A DNA stretch of 64,000 nucleotides from Pomphorhynchus laevis (Eukaryota > Acanthocephala > Palaeacanthocephala > Echinorhynchida > Pomphorhynchidae): positions 1 to 64,000 of the forward strand of contig WNNJ02001359.1 of NCBI GenBank assembly GCA_012934845.2, given 5' to 3'. Of the stretch, positions 35,777 through 48,000 are shown piece by piece. The notes beneath the pieces were generated by a model. The model did no database searches. It was not told where the DNA came from and was given only the letters and a program-made list of their open reading frames with translations. Made by a program: the position numbers and the translations under genes. Position 1 is the stretch's first letter, and every line of letters begins with the position of its first letter.

Positions 35777-37454
35777 TCCTTCAATAATTCCCCAATGTTC
35801 AATTCATCTTCATGTATATTACTTATATTTACTTATTCATTGTTTCCGCACTGTTTCATGTTTCCCGTGTGTTTCATAATTATTTGTTCCATGACTTTTT
35901 CTTCTCCAATCAATGCTATCTATTTATGTGCTCTTACTCTCCATGTAGGTGTATACTAATTAATAATACAATTCCACGATGGTTTGGAATATTGCATACA
36001 TGCTTTTAATCTATTTCTCCTTTCCATAAGTTTATAGTTTTCGATTTCTTCCTGTACTTTTTTGTAAGTTCTCCTTCTTTATCAAAATTCGCCCTCCGCC
36101 ATACTCTTTTTAAGTTTCGAATCGTATTTGTATTCTTACTTATTAAGGATATTTTTTATATAGCGACTTGTTCCGTTTCCGGATAAATTCTGATATATCT
36201 CCTATACTTATGTGACTTATTTACGTCCGAGTCGAGGTATTTCCTGATGTCCATATTGAATTCTACTGTCCTTTAATGATGGAGCAAACTTTTTTTATCT
36301 ATTATATTGTCAGAAGTTGTCCATTTGATATAATGATGTCCACAGTCGTGTATATTCAAGTCAACATTATTTTCCCATATAATCGACATATCTGTATTTT
36401 CCTATTATACCAAGCCATACCAATAATCGATTATTTCTTTATGGCCTTATTAAGGAAAGTGGGGATCTTTGGACAAACCGGAATAAATCGCTCCTTCATA
36501 ATTTTCCCATTCTTAAACCCTCCCTATCATTTGTATGTCCGAATAGTAGATCAATGTCTAGAAGGCTAATGTATCTTAAACCTCGAGTAAGTTATTTCCT
36601 CGATTGTTTATTACTCCAGAATTTATTTTCAATGTATATTTCCTATCATCCTTCTATATATAAATAAAATCAAACATACAATCACACTCCCTCAAGGTTC
36701 GTTTTTAAGGTATTCTTTCTTCGGGAATAGATTTCTCCTAATTATTAGGGATAATCCCCTTTCTGTTGAAATGTTATTGCAAAATAAACTATGTTAATAT
36801 AGAAAAGTGGCGTCTGCAACGTCATTCTCAATATTACCTCTGACTTCTTGTAGACCTATAATGTCGTCTTTCTCAATGTTATTCAATGCACCTATTTTTT
36901 GCTAGAAAGCATGTTCCAACTTGCAATCGTCATTTTACTTTCTTCTGTACTTTTCATTTTATAATAAAACTCTTTGCAATGCTCTTGATTATTAACTTAT
37001 TATCCTTATCCTTATTCCAATTACTCTGGTTTCCTTTTTTGGGCATATTCCGTTATGTTACTCGTTTGTCTGGATGCTTCCCATATTCTTTACTCCCATT
37101 GATCGACTTTATTACACTCTTATTCGTATTTTGCCCCGATTTGTACTCTATTTCAATTGATGATTCCTCTTCGACCTTTATTTCTTCATCTCCCTTCTTA
37201 TTATTAATTGCACCTTGTAACTGTCTCATCAGATCTTCATTGTTTTGCTGCATTCGCACAATGGTTTGTGCTTGCTGACGAATAATGTCCTCCATATTAT
37301 TTACTTTTTCTATAAGCGTGTTCAATTGTATTTCCGAACTTACTTCCATGTTTCTTCGTGCCCTTGTTGCGTATGTATCTGTTTCCCGTTTGTTAAATCC
37401 ATTATTATTTCCTTGTTGAACTCTTTGTATGTATTCTTGAAATGCTGGAAATTT

Positions 37455-37712
37455 TTACGTATATGCTTTATGGTGTCCACTGCAATTTGCACGTTTAAAC
37501 TTGCTTCTATCTTGACATTGTGCGGATTCATGTTGCCCTGCACAATGTACACATTTTTCAGTCTCGTTGCACATACTGGAAAAGTGCCCCCATTTTTGGC
37601 ATTTGTAAAATTGCGGAAATCTCCATAAGGCCTGTTTTTTGTCAAAAATTAACAATTTAAACTCTTGTACCCCCAGCGCAGGGCGACTAACTTGAAGGTA
37701 AATAATGTTCAC
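37455..37712 (-). pseudogene. LINE-D ORF1 zinc-knuckle region
   Basis: Contains FYKCQKWGHFSSMCNETEKC, HCAGQHESAQC and KRANCSGHHKAYT, spaced as successive CCHC knuckles. This arrangement is typical of ORF1 in I, Jockey and R1 LINEs, where it binds element RNA. A glutamine-rich coiled coil (37,053-37,349 in another frame) lies toward the endonuclease. Confidence 0.8.
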
Positions 37713-37869
37713 TAATTATCCATTAATAATGCATGCTTTATAGCCATTCCCTATGTCCTTGCACATCCTTACCATATGACATTTAGTTCCTTCACAAAAT
37801 TCACCTATATCTTCTTTTCCTACGTAATCGGGGATCATTTTTAATAGACCTGTAATCTTTGGTGACATA

Positions 37870-38205
37870 TTCCCTCAACATTCCTATATATTTCTCTTTC
37901 CACTATAAACATGTGAATGATAAAATCGTATGGAAAATGCGATCTCTTATATATCTAAATACTATTTGCTTCTTTGTAAGCTTTCTTTGCCATTGAATGT
38001 GGTATCCTTTCCATACATCAGGTTCGCTGTTCTCATTTTATATTCCCTCAGCATTCCTATATATTTCTCTAAACATGTGAATGATAAAGTCGTATGGAAA
38101 ATGCGATCTCTTATATATCTAAATACTATTTGCTTCTTTGTAAGCTTTCTTTGCCATTGAATGTGGTAACCTTTCCATACATCATGTTCTTCGCTGTTCT
38201 CAAAT
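37870..38205. repeat. Direct repeat, two copies of about 165-170 bp
   Basis: The block from TATTCCCTCA (37,870) recurs at 38,041 with few differences, through GCCATTGAATGTGGTA and TTTCCATACATCA. It is a recent tandem duplication next to LINE-D. Confidence 0.9.
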
Positions 38206-38744
38206 TTTAATTTTTAATATATTTTCCTTTCTCAATTGGGTATAATAATTTAACTTGTTGATTAATTAGATTATTACACTTACTTGGTATCAGGCCAGTT
38301 GCTTGGGTTCCGAGATACTGCTGTTAAATTGCTTGTGTCCCAATACCTTGCTGCTAAAAAATCTTGCAACAATGAGATTCAGGCATCTGGTTCATTTGAT
38401 AACTTTCACCATTGTAGGCCTCTTGTTCCTCCATATGGGACATTCTCGTGATTTTTGATCTTTAAATCTACCTCTTGTTTCAAAGTTCTCTTCACTTTTT
38501 AACTTTGTTGACTGCTAATTGTCAAATCCTTGTGTGTTTAAGCGGTTACTGCGATAATAGATTGTGTAACTTATAGGCTCTATTTTATAGTCCGCATATA
38601 CTATGCATTTGTAATATAAACAGTTTATATTGTAAAAATATAATTAATATATAAATATATTAATAATATATAATTTTATACATTTATAATATAATAATTT
38701 TATAATTTAATATAAATATATTATTTGTAATATATTTTTTATAT
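38206..38744. other. AT-rich spacer
   Basis: No gene seen. The last 150 bp are almost pure ATATTTAATA-type sequence just before the LINE-A start. Confidence 0.6.
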
Positions 38745-38765
38745 AGTGCTCGACACACGACTGCA

Positions 38766-39672
38766 GTGTCTGGACTACAATCGCATGCGACAGCAGTAAG
38801 TCTAAAGAAGACTTCCTATGCGGCTTTTGTGCCAACAAACTCATACGCGACCTCTCCCATAAGAACATATAAACCTCCAAAGTGTCCGATCAAACCACCC
38901 CAGTCGTTTCTGATATCCTTTGTCAACCCACTGAACCTGTCATCACATGCACTTCTAATCTCATGTATTCACTTTCCGACACCCATCCGTATCTTCCCTT
39001 TTGTCTCGTTTCTCAATAACCTACATCCCTCAATCAAAATCACCTTTACCAACTCTCCACAATCCTTCCACTCATAACCTTTCCTCACATCGCTCAACAC
39101 CCTCTATATTATCCAAATTATCTTTGTCTTCCGCTGTTAAACCTACACCCTTGATATCCTCAACTCCCAGCTATCCTATCGTGATCTCACCAACTCGCGA
39201 TCGTTGCGTCATCGTCACTAATATCACTGCTTCCACCTCTTTATCTACACAAGCACGTCTCGACCACGATGTTTCCGCTTTTAGATTCATCATATCGTCT
39301 CTTGTTCCTGCGGATAAACCATCATTTTTCAACAACATCTCTCCTGTCGCATTTATCCGCCTAAATAAATCTTCTCAATCTAATCCTTCCCAGCTCCCTC
39401 TCCTAAAAATTGTTTTCAAGCATTGCTCTCACGCGTCTTCTGTCCTTTCCCAACGATTCAAACTCATGTCCTCCTCAGCCACTCGCATTTTCCCCGATAG
39501 CACCCCATCCGAAATCGCTCAACTCTCATCTGCCCACATCAAAAAACGCCGTCGCGAGGAAAACGGCGAAACATCTCTCTCCATCCGAAACATCGACGGA
39601 AATTTTCAAGTTGTCCACACCCGCCCAAAAATTCGATGGCGCTCCATCTCTCCTATATGTCTTCTCTACTAG
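38766..39672 (+). pseudogene. LINE-A ORF1
   Basis: Two overlapping frames: 38,766-39,077 (N-terminus) and 39,001-39,672 (223 codons). The second holds the ORF1 core shared with LINE-B: TRDRCVIVTNITAS, ARLDHDVSAFRFI and FIRLNKSSQSN, then a basic segment (IKKRRREENGE). No zinc knuckle. One frameshift near 39,040-39,075 would link the frames. It probably binds RNA, by family analogy. Confidence 0.75.
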
Positions 39673-40400
39673 CCCCTATCACCACCACACACGGTTTACG
39701 CCTCGGCCTCCTCAACACTAGATCTATTTTCAATAAATCCAATATCATCCTCAACCTATTCACCAAGCAATCAATAGATCTCTTCTGTCTCACCGAATCC
39801 TGGCACTTCGATTCTGACGACCTCTCCATCCGTCGTTTGCTCTCCGCCGGTTGCTTACTAGTCGAATCTGCCCGCCCCCTCAGCTTATACCCTTCTAAAT
39901 TCTCTAATCATGGCGGCATTGTCGCATTCGCCCGTCACCCCGCGTCTATTCGCAAAATCACTTCCCCTTTCAGTCCTTGCTCTTATAAACTGCTCACTTG
40001 TCGTTCTTCTAACCCGATCAATGTAGATCTCGCCATTGTATACCGTCCTGGTTCATCTGCTCCTACCTCCTTATTTTTTAGCGAACTCGCTGACCTTCTG
40101 TCCCACCTTTCTTTGTTCTCCATCCCTTCGATCGTTCTTGGCAATTTCAACATCCGCCTTGACCGCCCCTCTTCCACCAATTCCATCCAGTTCATCAACA
40201 TTCTATCCAACTATAAATACAAACCCATTTCCACTGCCCCCACACATATCCTTGGTGGGTTACTCGACATCATCGCTGTCCCCCGATCATTTTGCTGCCT
40301 ACACCTCACTATCTATTTTCGATCCTGGTCTATCCGATCACTTTCTCGTCACCCTTGATCTCACTCACAATTACACCCCTCCTCAAAAAAACCTATAATC
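39636..40400 (+). pseudogene. LINE-A endonuclease domain (APE type)
   Basis: The frame at 39,636-40,358 shows LGLLNTRSIFNKS (Asn of block 1), IDLFCLTESWH (catalytic Glu), GGIVAFAR, LAIVYRPGS, SIVLGNFNIRLDRP (G-D-F-N box with Asn in place of Asp) and LDIIAV. The closing LSDHFLVTLDL box is in the next frame (40,036-40,398), so there is a frameshift near 40,260-40,320. The changed GDFN box and the shift make the copy inactive. Confidence 0.85.
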
Positions 40401-40999
40401 CTACGTCGCCCTTGGAGAAATCTTGACATCTTTATCCGCTCTGCCTTAATCAAATCGTCTCTATCCTATCCCACAATAATATATTCCTCTCCTCACGATC
40501 TTGCCTTTCTTTTTGACTCTGAACTCACATCCACTCTCGATGTTCTTTTGCCCTTCAAGCCTCACCCACACCGTCGCTTGCACCGTCATGCTTTTCTCAA
40601 AGCGTTGACTCCGTCATGCTTTTCGAGTCTATCGCCGTTCTCTCAGACGTGATTTCCGCTCGATCACTTCGTATTTCCGTGATATCTATCTTGCTCATCG
40701 CCAGTCAAGCTACTACGTATCAAATGCAACACCTTCTGGCAACATAAAATCATCACTTAATTCAACTCTAAGACTCTATTGCATACTTTGAACTCAATCA
40801 TTGCTCACTCCTCTTCGCCGTGCAACATTAATCCCCGTGATTATTCGTCATTTCTCCAAACCAAAGTATCCATGTTGCTCTCTCACACTCCTGTCCCCAT
40901 CCTATCCACACTGCACCGCCTAGCCTCATCCTACCGGAACTCTTTCATATTCTCCCTGTCTCACCTTTCGAAGTCTCATATGTTCTCATGTCCTTGCCC

Positions 41000-42440
41000 A
41001 GCAAAACCTCACCTGCTGATCCCCTGCCTACCAACATACTTAAATCCATATGCTCATCGATATACCCTTTTCTCACAACCTTGTTTAACTCGTCCATCCA
41101 CAGTCGTATCTTCCATTTACACTGGAAATCCGCAATCGTTCGTCCACTCCTAAAGAAACAATCGCTCGACCCCTCCCTTCCGTCTAGCTATCGCCCCATC
41201 TCAATCTTCCCTACTCTTTCCAAGCTATTAGAGAGCCTCATCTTAATACAGATCAACGTTTATCTCGCTTCATTTAATCGGTATCCTCCTATCCTCCTTC
41301 CCAATCCGCTTTTCACTCTAATCACTCCACATAAATGGCATGCCTCAAAGTTTACAACAACCTACTAATTTATCATGACAAGGCTCTATACAGTGTTGTC
41401 ATCTCCCTCGACCTCTCCTCCGCCTTCGACATCGTCGACCACTCCATCCTCCATTATCGCCCTCGTTGTGATTGCAACTTTTGTTCCTTCTCCGTAGCAT
41501 AGTTCGCCTCATATTTATACGACCGTTCCTTTCGCGTCTGTTCTAATTCATCATCCTCCCCTCCCATCCCTATTTTTTTGCGGGATCCCACAAGGTTCAG
41601 TCCTAGGACCCATGCTATTCTCTCTTTTACTCGGCGATCTATCTCCGTTTATCAAACCTTACTTCTTTAACGTCATGCAATACGCCGATGACATCCTCAT
41701 CTATGATCATGCACCCGCACACCGCATACACGATATCGGAATTTCTGCCTCCAACTGTCTTTCTTCTATCTACAAACGTCTTTCCAATCTCCATCTCGTT
41801 CTAAATCCCTACAAGTCTAAAATAATGTGGATCTTTCTCGTAAACCAAACATATCTCCTCCCACTGTATCTTTTGCCTCTTCGATCATCCCCATAGTACA
41901 CAATCTCACGTTCTTAGGCTTCCATTTAGATGATTACCTTTCCCTTTAACCCTTTGTCTGTGACAAGGTCCGCTCTTTTAACTTAATTCTACGTAACATC
42001 CGCCGTATCCGCCCTCTTATCGACTTTCGTTCTGGTATGTCTCTTCTTTCATCGCTTCTTTCCCCTAAAACCGATTTCTGCCTTAGCCTTTTCGCAAATT
42101 CTCCAAAATCCATCATCCTACCCCTACAACGAATAATTAACTCTGCCGTTCAAGTGCTCTTTCGTCTTTGTCGCTTCAACCACACATACACATATCTTGC
42201 CCAACTCTCCTGGCCCACCATCCACAGCCGCATCAAACTCCGCCTTCTTTTCGAATCTTTTCGTCTCATCGCTGTCGGCTCCCCATCGTTCATCAACCTT
42301 CCTTTCTTAGACGACACTTGCCCCACCTCGCTATCGCTGCGTTCCCGTCATTCCCTCTTACTCCACGTTCCCAATTACTCCAACAACTACGGTCTCTGAT
42401 CCTTCCTCGTCGCCGCCTCACTCGCCTGGAATAAGCTACC
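41000..42440 (+). pseudogene. LINE-A reverse transcriptase and C-terminal domain
   Basis: Read across several frames: VRPLLKKQSLDPSLPSSYRP (40,988-41,368), SLDLSSAFDIVDHSIL (motif A, about 41,405-41,450), IPQGSVLGPMLF SLLLGDL (motif B, about 41,585), NVMQYADDILIYDHAP (41,612-41,896, catalytic YADD), LNPYKSKIMWI, and the C-terminal LSLFANSPKSIILPLQRIIN (42,037-42,399). At least four frame changes and in-frame stops separate these blocks. Confidence 0.88.
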
Positions 42441-42599
42441 ACTCGACGTATGTCGCTCTCCATCCTTTATTACATTCAAATGTTGCCTGTATATCCACCT
42501 CCTCTACACATGATTTAGATTTTGTTTTTTGTTGTTGTGGTTATGTATGCGTGCGCCGGCACGCATTTGCCACGTAAAAATAAATCTTTTTTAAGGCTA

Positions 42600-43660
42600 A
42601 AACTAAGAAAGCAGAATAAGTTCGCAGCAGTTATTGCGATAAGGCTTACGAACAGTCTAAATAGTTTTGGGGAAATGTGCGCCGCAATATACATATTCCT
42701 TCTCTAATCAATTCTATTAATGCAGTGAATGGTGTATTGACTAATAAAGTTGAAATTGCTGAACCTCTGGCTTCGGCCTTTTCTCTTCCGTATGATGATT
42801 CTGTGAAAACTGCTATTATTTGGAGATTAGGATATATTGCACAACTGTCAACAACTTCTAAAATATATTCAAGTGAAGTTGAGACGTACTTAAGAAATCT
42901 TTATCCCCATAGCTCAACAGGTCCGGATGACATTTCTCCGTTCCTTCTAAAAACTCTGTCTTAATGTCTTGCTCCATTTCTTGCCAAGCTGTTTCATTGC
43001 AGTATTTTCAACTGCTGGGTTCCTAATTCATGGAAGTCTGCAATTATTGCCCCAATTCAAAGAAATCGATACCATCATCTTTCTAAGACTATAGACCTAT
43101 AAGCCTCACAAGTTCTATATGTAAAGTTCAGTAGATATTGATTCCCGTAGAATTTTGCATCATTTAGATGAACACAGGATTATTACAAATTCACAGCACG
43201 ATTTTTGTCCCAAGCGGTCATGTCTTAGTAACCCGTTGTCAGCTCGTAAATTTTAGACTGAATCGACCAGTTCAAGTAAATACGTCGACGTTATCTTGTT
43301 AGATTTATCAAAGGCATTAAGTATGGTGTTCCTTGTATCAAGGGTTCGTGAATTCATTAGTCGACATTTCTACAGAGTTAGAGTAGGTAGCCACATTTCC
43401 ACTACAAGATATGTAAATTGTGAAGTCCCTCAGGGTACAGTATTGGGTCCTCCTCTTTTTATCACATTTCTAAATGACTTATTATTACGTATCCCAAACC
43501 CATGCTTAGCCTTTGCTGATGATGTAAAACTATGGTGCGCTAGAGATAGTAAACTGGATGCTAAACTGTTGTAGAACGACATTGACCGCATTTATGAATG
43601 GAGTGAATCAACGCAGATGAAGTTAAATATAAGTAAATGCGTATGAATGAGGTTATGTAG
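42600..43660 (+). mobile_element. LINE-E, degraded RT fragment
   Basis: Blocks of a CR1-like RT in broken frames: SSTGPDDISPFLLKTLS (42,677-42,964), KSAIIAPIQ, then YVNCEVPQGTVLGPPLF and CLAFADDVKLWCARDSKL (43,296-43,574, with F-ADD in place of YADD) and KLNISKC near 43,625. It is distinct from LINE-A and LINE-B. Both ends are truncated, and several stops and shifts are visible. Confidence 0.8.
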
Positions 43661-43675
43661 CATTTGGAAAATATT

Positions 43676-44260
43676 TATTTTTACGTGGCAAATGCATGCT
43701 CGCGCACGCTTACATGACCACGAAATACGATATCCGCCCCCTTATCGACTTTTGTTTCTATGTTTCTTCTTTCATCGTTTCTTTTTCCTAAAATCGATTA
43801 CTGTCTCAGCGTTTTCGCCAATTCTCCAAAATCCATCATCCTACCCATACAGCGCATCATCAACTCCGCCGTTCGAGTGCTCCGACGTCAAGTAATTCTG
43901 CGATCAAGTAATTCTCTACTTCACCACGTATTTATGCATTTAACTAATTAGTTTCCGTTCTTTCATTGTTACCGTTCCTCTCACTTAGAATTCTTTGCCA
44001 CCTGATGTTCGTTCTTCCACGTCGTTTCCCTTCTTCAAACGACGTATATCTTCTTGCTCGATGGATCTTTCACAATAAGTCTAAAACATATTGCCTCAGC
44101 ATCTCCAGCTCGTAATTTCCTTTTATACCTCTTTAACGAATCATTCAATTTTGTCGTTCGCTTCTTACTGTGTACGTTTCGCCACATATCCACTCAACTC
44201 CCTCATATTCGATATTTTTCCTTTATTTTATTTGCCACTAAATAAATTATCATTTTTTAG
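43676..44260 (+). mobile_element. Rearranged LINE-A 3' pieces
   Basis: 43,676-43,725 is a LINE-A 3' hairpin in minus orientation. It is joined at once to plus-strand LINE-A coding sequence (43,735-43,900: SVFANSPKSIILPIQRIINS). Then comes a LINE C-terminus (43,980-44,050: NSLPPDVRSSTSFPSFKRRIY) and a 3' end with TTTGCCACTAAATAAATT near 44,240. The first junction is a fold-back inversion, a known by-product of target-primed reverse transcription (twin priming) or of later rearrangement. Confidence 0.75.
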
Positions 44261-44652
44261 TCGAAAAATGTTTTCGAAAAATATGGTTTAAATATAAACG
44301 AAATCTGGAGGAAGATCCCTTCTTGAAGACGAAGACCGAGTCAGAGGACATTTGAACAATATCAAGTACCGTCTACATTTACTTTTTCTACATTTACGTT
44401 TTCTGATTGTGACGAAACTTGTAATGAGCCACGCTGCTCACTTCGTTGTTTATTGATAATAATAGTTATATCGAATGAACTTGCTTTTGAACGTTTGCTA
44501 ATCTAAAGTGATCTATAAGTTACCGGATAAAGTTGACTTTATACCGCTATAAAATGGAAATAAATCCGAATGTTTCCTAAATATAGCTACTGAGTTTACA
44601 TTTTGTATTAATATTGTTAGAGATATCTTTTGTGTACCTCTGATTTTTTAAA

Positions 44653-45012
44653 ATGTCCAGAGACGAATTAACCACATTAGATGAACTTCTTCATCTAATG
44701 TGGTTTCTGTTCCATCACCTAGCAATAGACAAACAGCTTGTGCAACAACAAAATTTACAGAATTCAAATCAAGATTATACTGCTTTGTTGTTTCAACTAT
44801 TAAATCTTCTTCATCCCCAGCGACATCAGCCAACAAATCAACAACCAAACCAAACTCCAGAACAACTTTATGCATCCGAACTTGAACAAATACAGATAAT
44901 GTGATTTCATAACCGTGATGCAAATCTTAGAGCACTTGTTGCATCTATGGGGGACGTAAATATGGCTGTAGAACGTATTGAAGATTCTTGTAATTTTGTA
45001 ATTTTCACATGA
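44653..45012 (+). pseudogene. Ubiquilin-like C-terminus (UBA domain) pseudogene
   Basis: 44,653-44,901 ends with QTPEQLYASELEQIQIM, and after one TGA (44,902-44,904) the same frame continues FHNRDANLRALVASMGDVNM then AVERI. Together this is the UBA domain that ends ubiquilins, which bind ubiquitin and shuttle clients to the proteasome. The stop falls exactly where the conserved Gly of M-G-F should be (GGA to TGA). Upstream is a Gln/Asn-rich stretch as in ubiquilins. Neither the STI1 repeats nor the N-terminal ubiquitin-like domain was seen. The 5' part carries a 15-bp palindrome at 44,676-44,709. It may be a duplicated last exon or a retrocopy end. It lies just upstream of, and is unrelated to, the RBM28-like gene. 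Confidence 0.78.
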
Positions 45013-45072
45013 TTATTAAAAAATAATGTATTTGATTAAGATTATATTCGCTATTTCTAGAATATTCACAAT

Positions 45073-48000
45073 ATGAACTCGTTGCAGCATTCAAAACAGA
45101 AAGTATTAAAAACCGCAACTCCGAAGCATAAAGAAAAAGTAAAAAAGAAAAAGAAAAATACGAAAAACAAAACTAGTCAGAAGTTGGGAAGTTGTGTGAA
45201 CGGCAAATCAGAAATCAGTCAGAGTATCGTACCGCCTAGTAACGACCAAAGCGATAAAAATTCTAAAAGCGAACACTCAAATTCATTTACTATCAAAATT
45301 CCACGCATAATAATACGAAACATTCCTTTTACTGTATGCAAATTTTCATCAATCAATATTTATTGAAATTGATTTATAAATTAGACTACTGAGAAGCGAT
45401 TACGGAAGAAAGTCGAGCAGTACGGAGAAATATCTGCAATAAACATCCTTGGCGGCAAAGGTATCAAGTACTTTTCTTTACTGAGTATTTTTTTTCATTC
45501 TATGTAGAATGAAATTGTGCTAGCTGGAAAATGCTAGCTACAAAATTATGCTGGTATCAAGTAGAATAATTTCTAATAGTAATTTATAATTATATAGAAA
45601 TTTCTTAAAATTTTATAGAAATTATTATTCTAATAATTTCTTTAAAATTTTAATTTTTGAACTGAAACCAAAAATATATTTTTTAAATAAATAAAGATTT
45701 TGTTAATAAAAATATATATTTTTTACATTTCGTTAGCTGCTTATGGCATCATTAGAAAATGCTTTATTCTCTGATGGTGCTACTAGAAGGTAGCTGATGA
45801 TTCTACCTTCTGATTTATTTTCTAATGGTGCTATCAGAAGGTAGCGCAATCAGAAAGAAGCACCGATAGAAAAAAAACCTGAAAGTGCGAATCTGAAAGT
45901 GCAAATTGTGTTCAAATAGAAACTACAACGGTACACAGCCTTTTGATGAATCCGGGTGTACCATTGCACGGCAGTAGCTGATAAAACAATACCAATATGC
46001 CAGGCTAAAATCTGGCATGTTGTGAGTCAAGATAAATGGAGTTGTAATTGATGAAGGAATAATACCGTAGCTGATTTATGCTGATAAATCACCATATGTA
46101 ATCTAGAAACTGACTAAAATAAATGAAAGAATGCATCAATGGATAACCAGCACCGATTTGATGATATTTTGATCACATCAGTGCAAAATATAAATAAAGA
46201 ACGCTTTGAATGCATCTCGGGAAATGCCGTTTTAGAAATTTATTACATTGAAGGTTTCATATACTGAATAATTAACCATTTGTTAAATTCAAATATATTT
46301 TATCAACTTTACATTTCATTTTGCTTCACGTTTAATGTATATTTAAAATGTTTTTTATTATTATTTCAAATATTTTTATAAGTTTATAAGCTTAAAAAAT
46401 AAATGCTATTTTTTTTATCTTTTTACGCAAATTTACTATCAAATAAGATAATAGTCTGAAATGATTATGTTATAAATATAAAATACATAAAATATTAACA
46501 CAATTTTAAAAAACAACTTTTGTTTATTGTGTTTCTCGAATAGGAGAATTGAGCTTCTCTAATTTATTTGATTATTGCTATAGATTGCATATATTTCATT
46601 TTATTCAAATATAAATGCAATTCACGTTAATACCTCAAAATGCAATATTATGCATAATTACATAATATATCTATAAATTTTATAGAATTAAATCTTAATA
46701 ATTTATGTGAATAAATTATTTTACTTAAAATAAAAGCTTTCGGAAGCGAATGGCAAAAAGAGCTTCTTATTTTAAATATGTATTTTTGTTTTTATCAACA
46801 AAAGTACCCAAAAACGCTTTATGTACATAGTTATTTAAAATTTACATTTTAAAATGCATTTTGACTAAAATAGATGATTTTGCTTTGATAATTTGTATAA
46901 GCAAAGAATTGATTAATAATATATTATATTATAAAATAATATAAATAATATTCTCATTTAATTTTTAAATGAGTCAAACAGAATGCCAAGTAAACTTTAT
47001 AGAAACTAAAAATCTTAATTTAGAAATGTAGCAACTTTTATTAGCAGAGAACGCTTGAAGAAGGGATGTAAAACGAACAACATAAAATCATTTCAACAAT
47101 TTAATAGAAATCAAAAAATGCATTTTACTTTGATGATTTTGCTTTGATAATTAAACAAAGAGTTGAATCTGAATAATTAATAAACCAAAACAAATTATTG
47201 TTATATTAAATAAGATAAGCTAACTGAGTCTACGTATTTTTTATTTAAAAATAATGCTTAATAAAAATCAAATAATTGCGAATAATAAAAGATTATTATA
47301 TATTTGAAATTTAAATAATGTCTATTTAAATATGTGTAAATTAAAGTAAACAAAATCAATTAAGAACGAATTGATGATAGAAATTATTTTTTCTAGCTAA
47401 TTAACTATAAAGCTAATAAAAGCCGCAAAGCTTTGATATGATTCTTATTAATTACTAACACTGAAATTCAGAGTATCAGTTTATCTCTCATTTGTACATT
47501 TGCAAAACTACTGTGTGTACAAAAAACTACTGATTGATCTATTATTGATAAAATAATACATCAATCATATCAGCTAACTGAGTCTACGTGTTTTATATTA
47601 TTTAAAAATTAAAAATAATGCTAACTAAAAATTAAATAATTAAATAAGAAATAATAATAAATAATAAATAATTGCTATTGACTATTTTATATAATTTATA
47701 TCAAACTAAAATAAAAAATTGAAATTGAAAATAAAAGTCAACTTTTACGAATTGGCTAATAAATAACATACGTTTATCAGAATACGGATTAGAGGTCAAA
47801 GGAGGAACTGATATGTTATCAGATTTCGGCCCCTATTCCTTGACCCATCATGTAAATTTAAGATATTGGAATTAATCGAATTAAGAAAATTGATAGTGAA
47901 TCTAAACCCTGTTCCTCGATTTTACAAAGTAGTTGGCCAAATACATGCAAATGACGTATTTTCTCTGATAAAATTTGATTATTTAGTGTACCTTATTCCA

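Larger units (their letters stand above)
34410..37870 (-). mobile_element. LINE-D, zinc-knuckle ORF1 type (I/Jockey/R1 group), inactive
   Basis: Read on the minus strand. ORF1 remnants come first: zinc knuckles at 37,712-37,455 and a coiled coil at 37,349-37,053. A decayed endonuclease follows (about 36,900-35,800; traces such as QEVRGNIENDV). The reverse transcriptase is at 35,776-34,418. A gag-like ORF1 with CCHC knuckles separates this LINE from LINE-A and LINE-B, whose ORF1 lacks them. ORF1 and the endonuclease carry many frame changes, while the RT frame is open. Confidence 0.88.
38745..42595 (+). mobile_element. LINE-A (subfamily I), nearly full length, inactive
   Basis: The most complete LINE-A: ORF1 (about 38,766-39,672), endonuclease (39,636-40,400), linker, RT (about 41,000-42,000), C-terminal domain, and a 3' UTR with the terminal hairpin (42,537-42,573) and CGTAAAAATAAATCTTTT tail. 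Base composition is visibly more GC-rich, with many C-rich codons, than the surrounding DNA. ORF2 is spread over at least five frames. The 5' boundary is approximate. Group: CR1/Jockey-like with APE endonuclease. Confidence 0.9.

Noticed and set aside
36886-37628. Plus-strand frames of 127-130 codons
   Set aside because: They are antisense to LINE-D ORF1 and have a hydrophobic composition caused by the reverse reading.
44648-44923. 91-codon minus-strand frame
   Set aside because: Antisense of the ubiquilin-like pseudogene, whose plus-strand UBA domain is clear.
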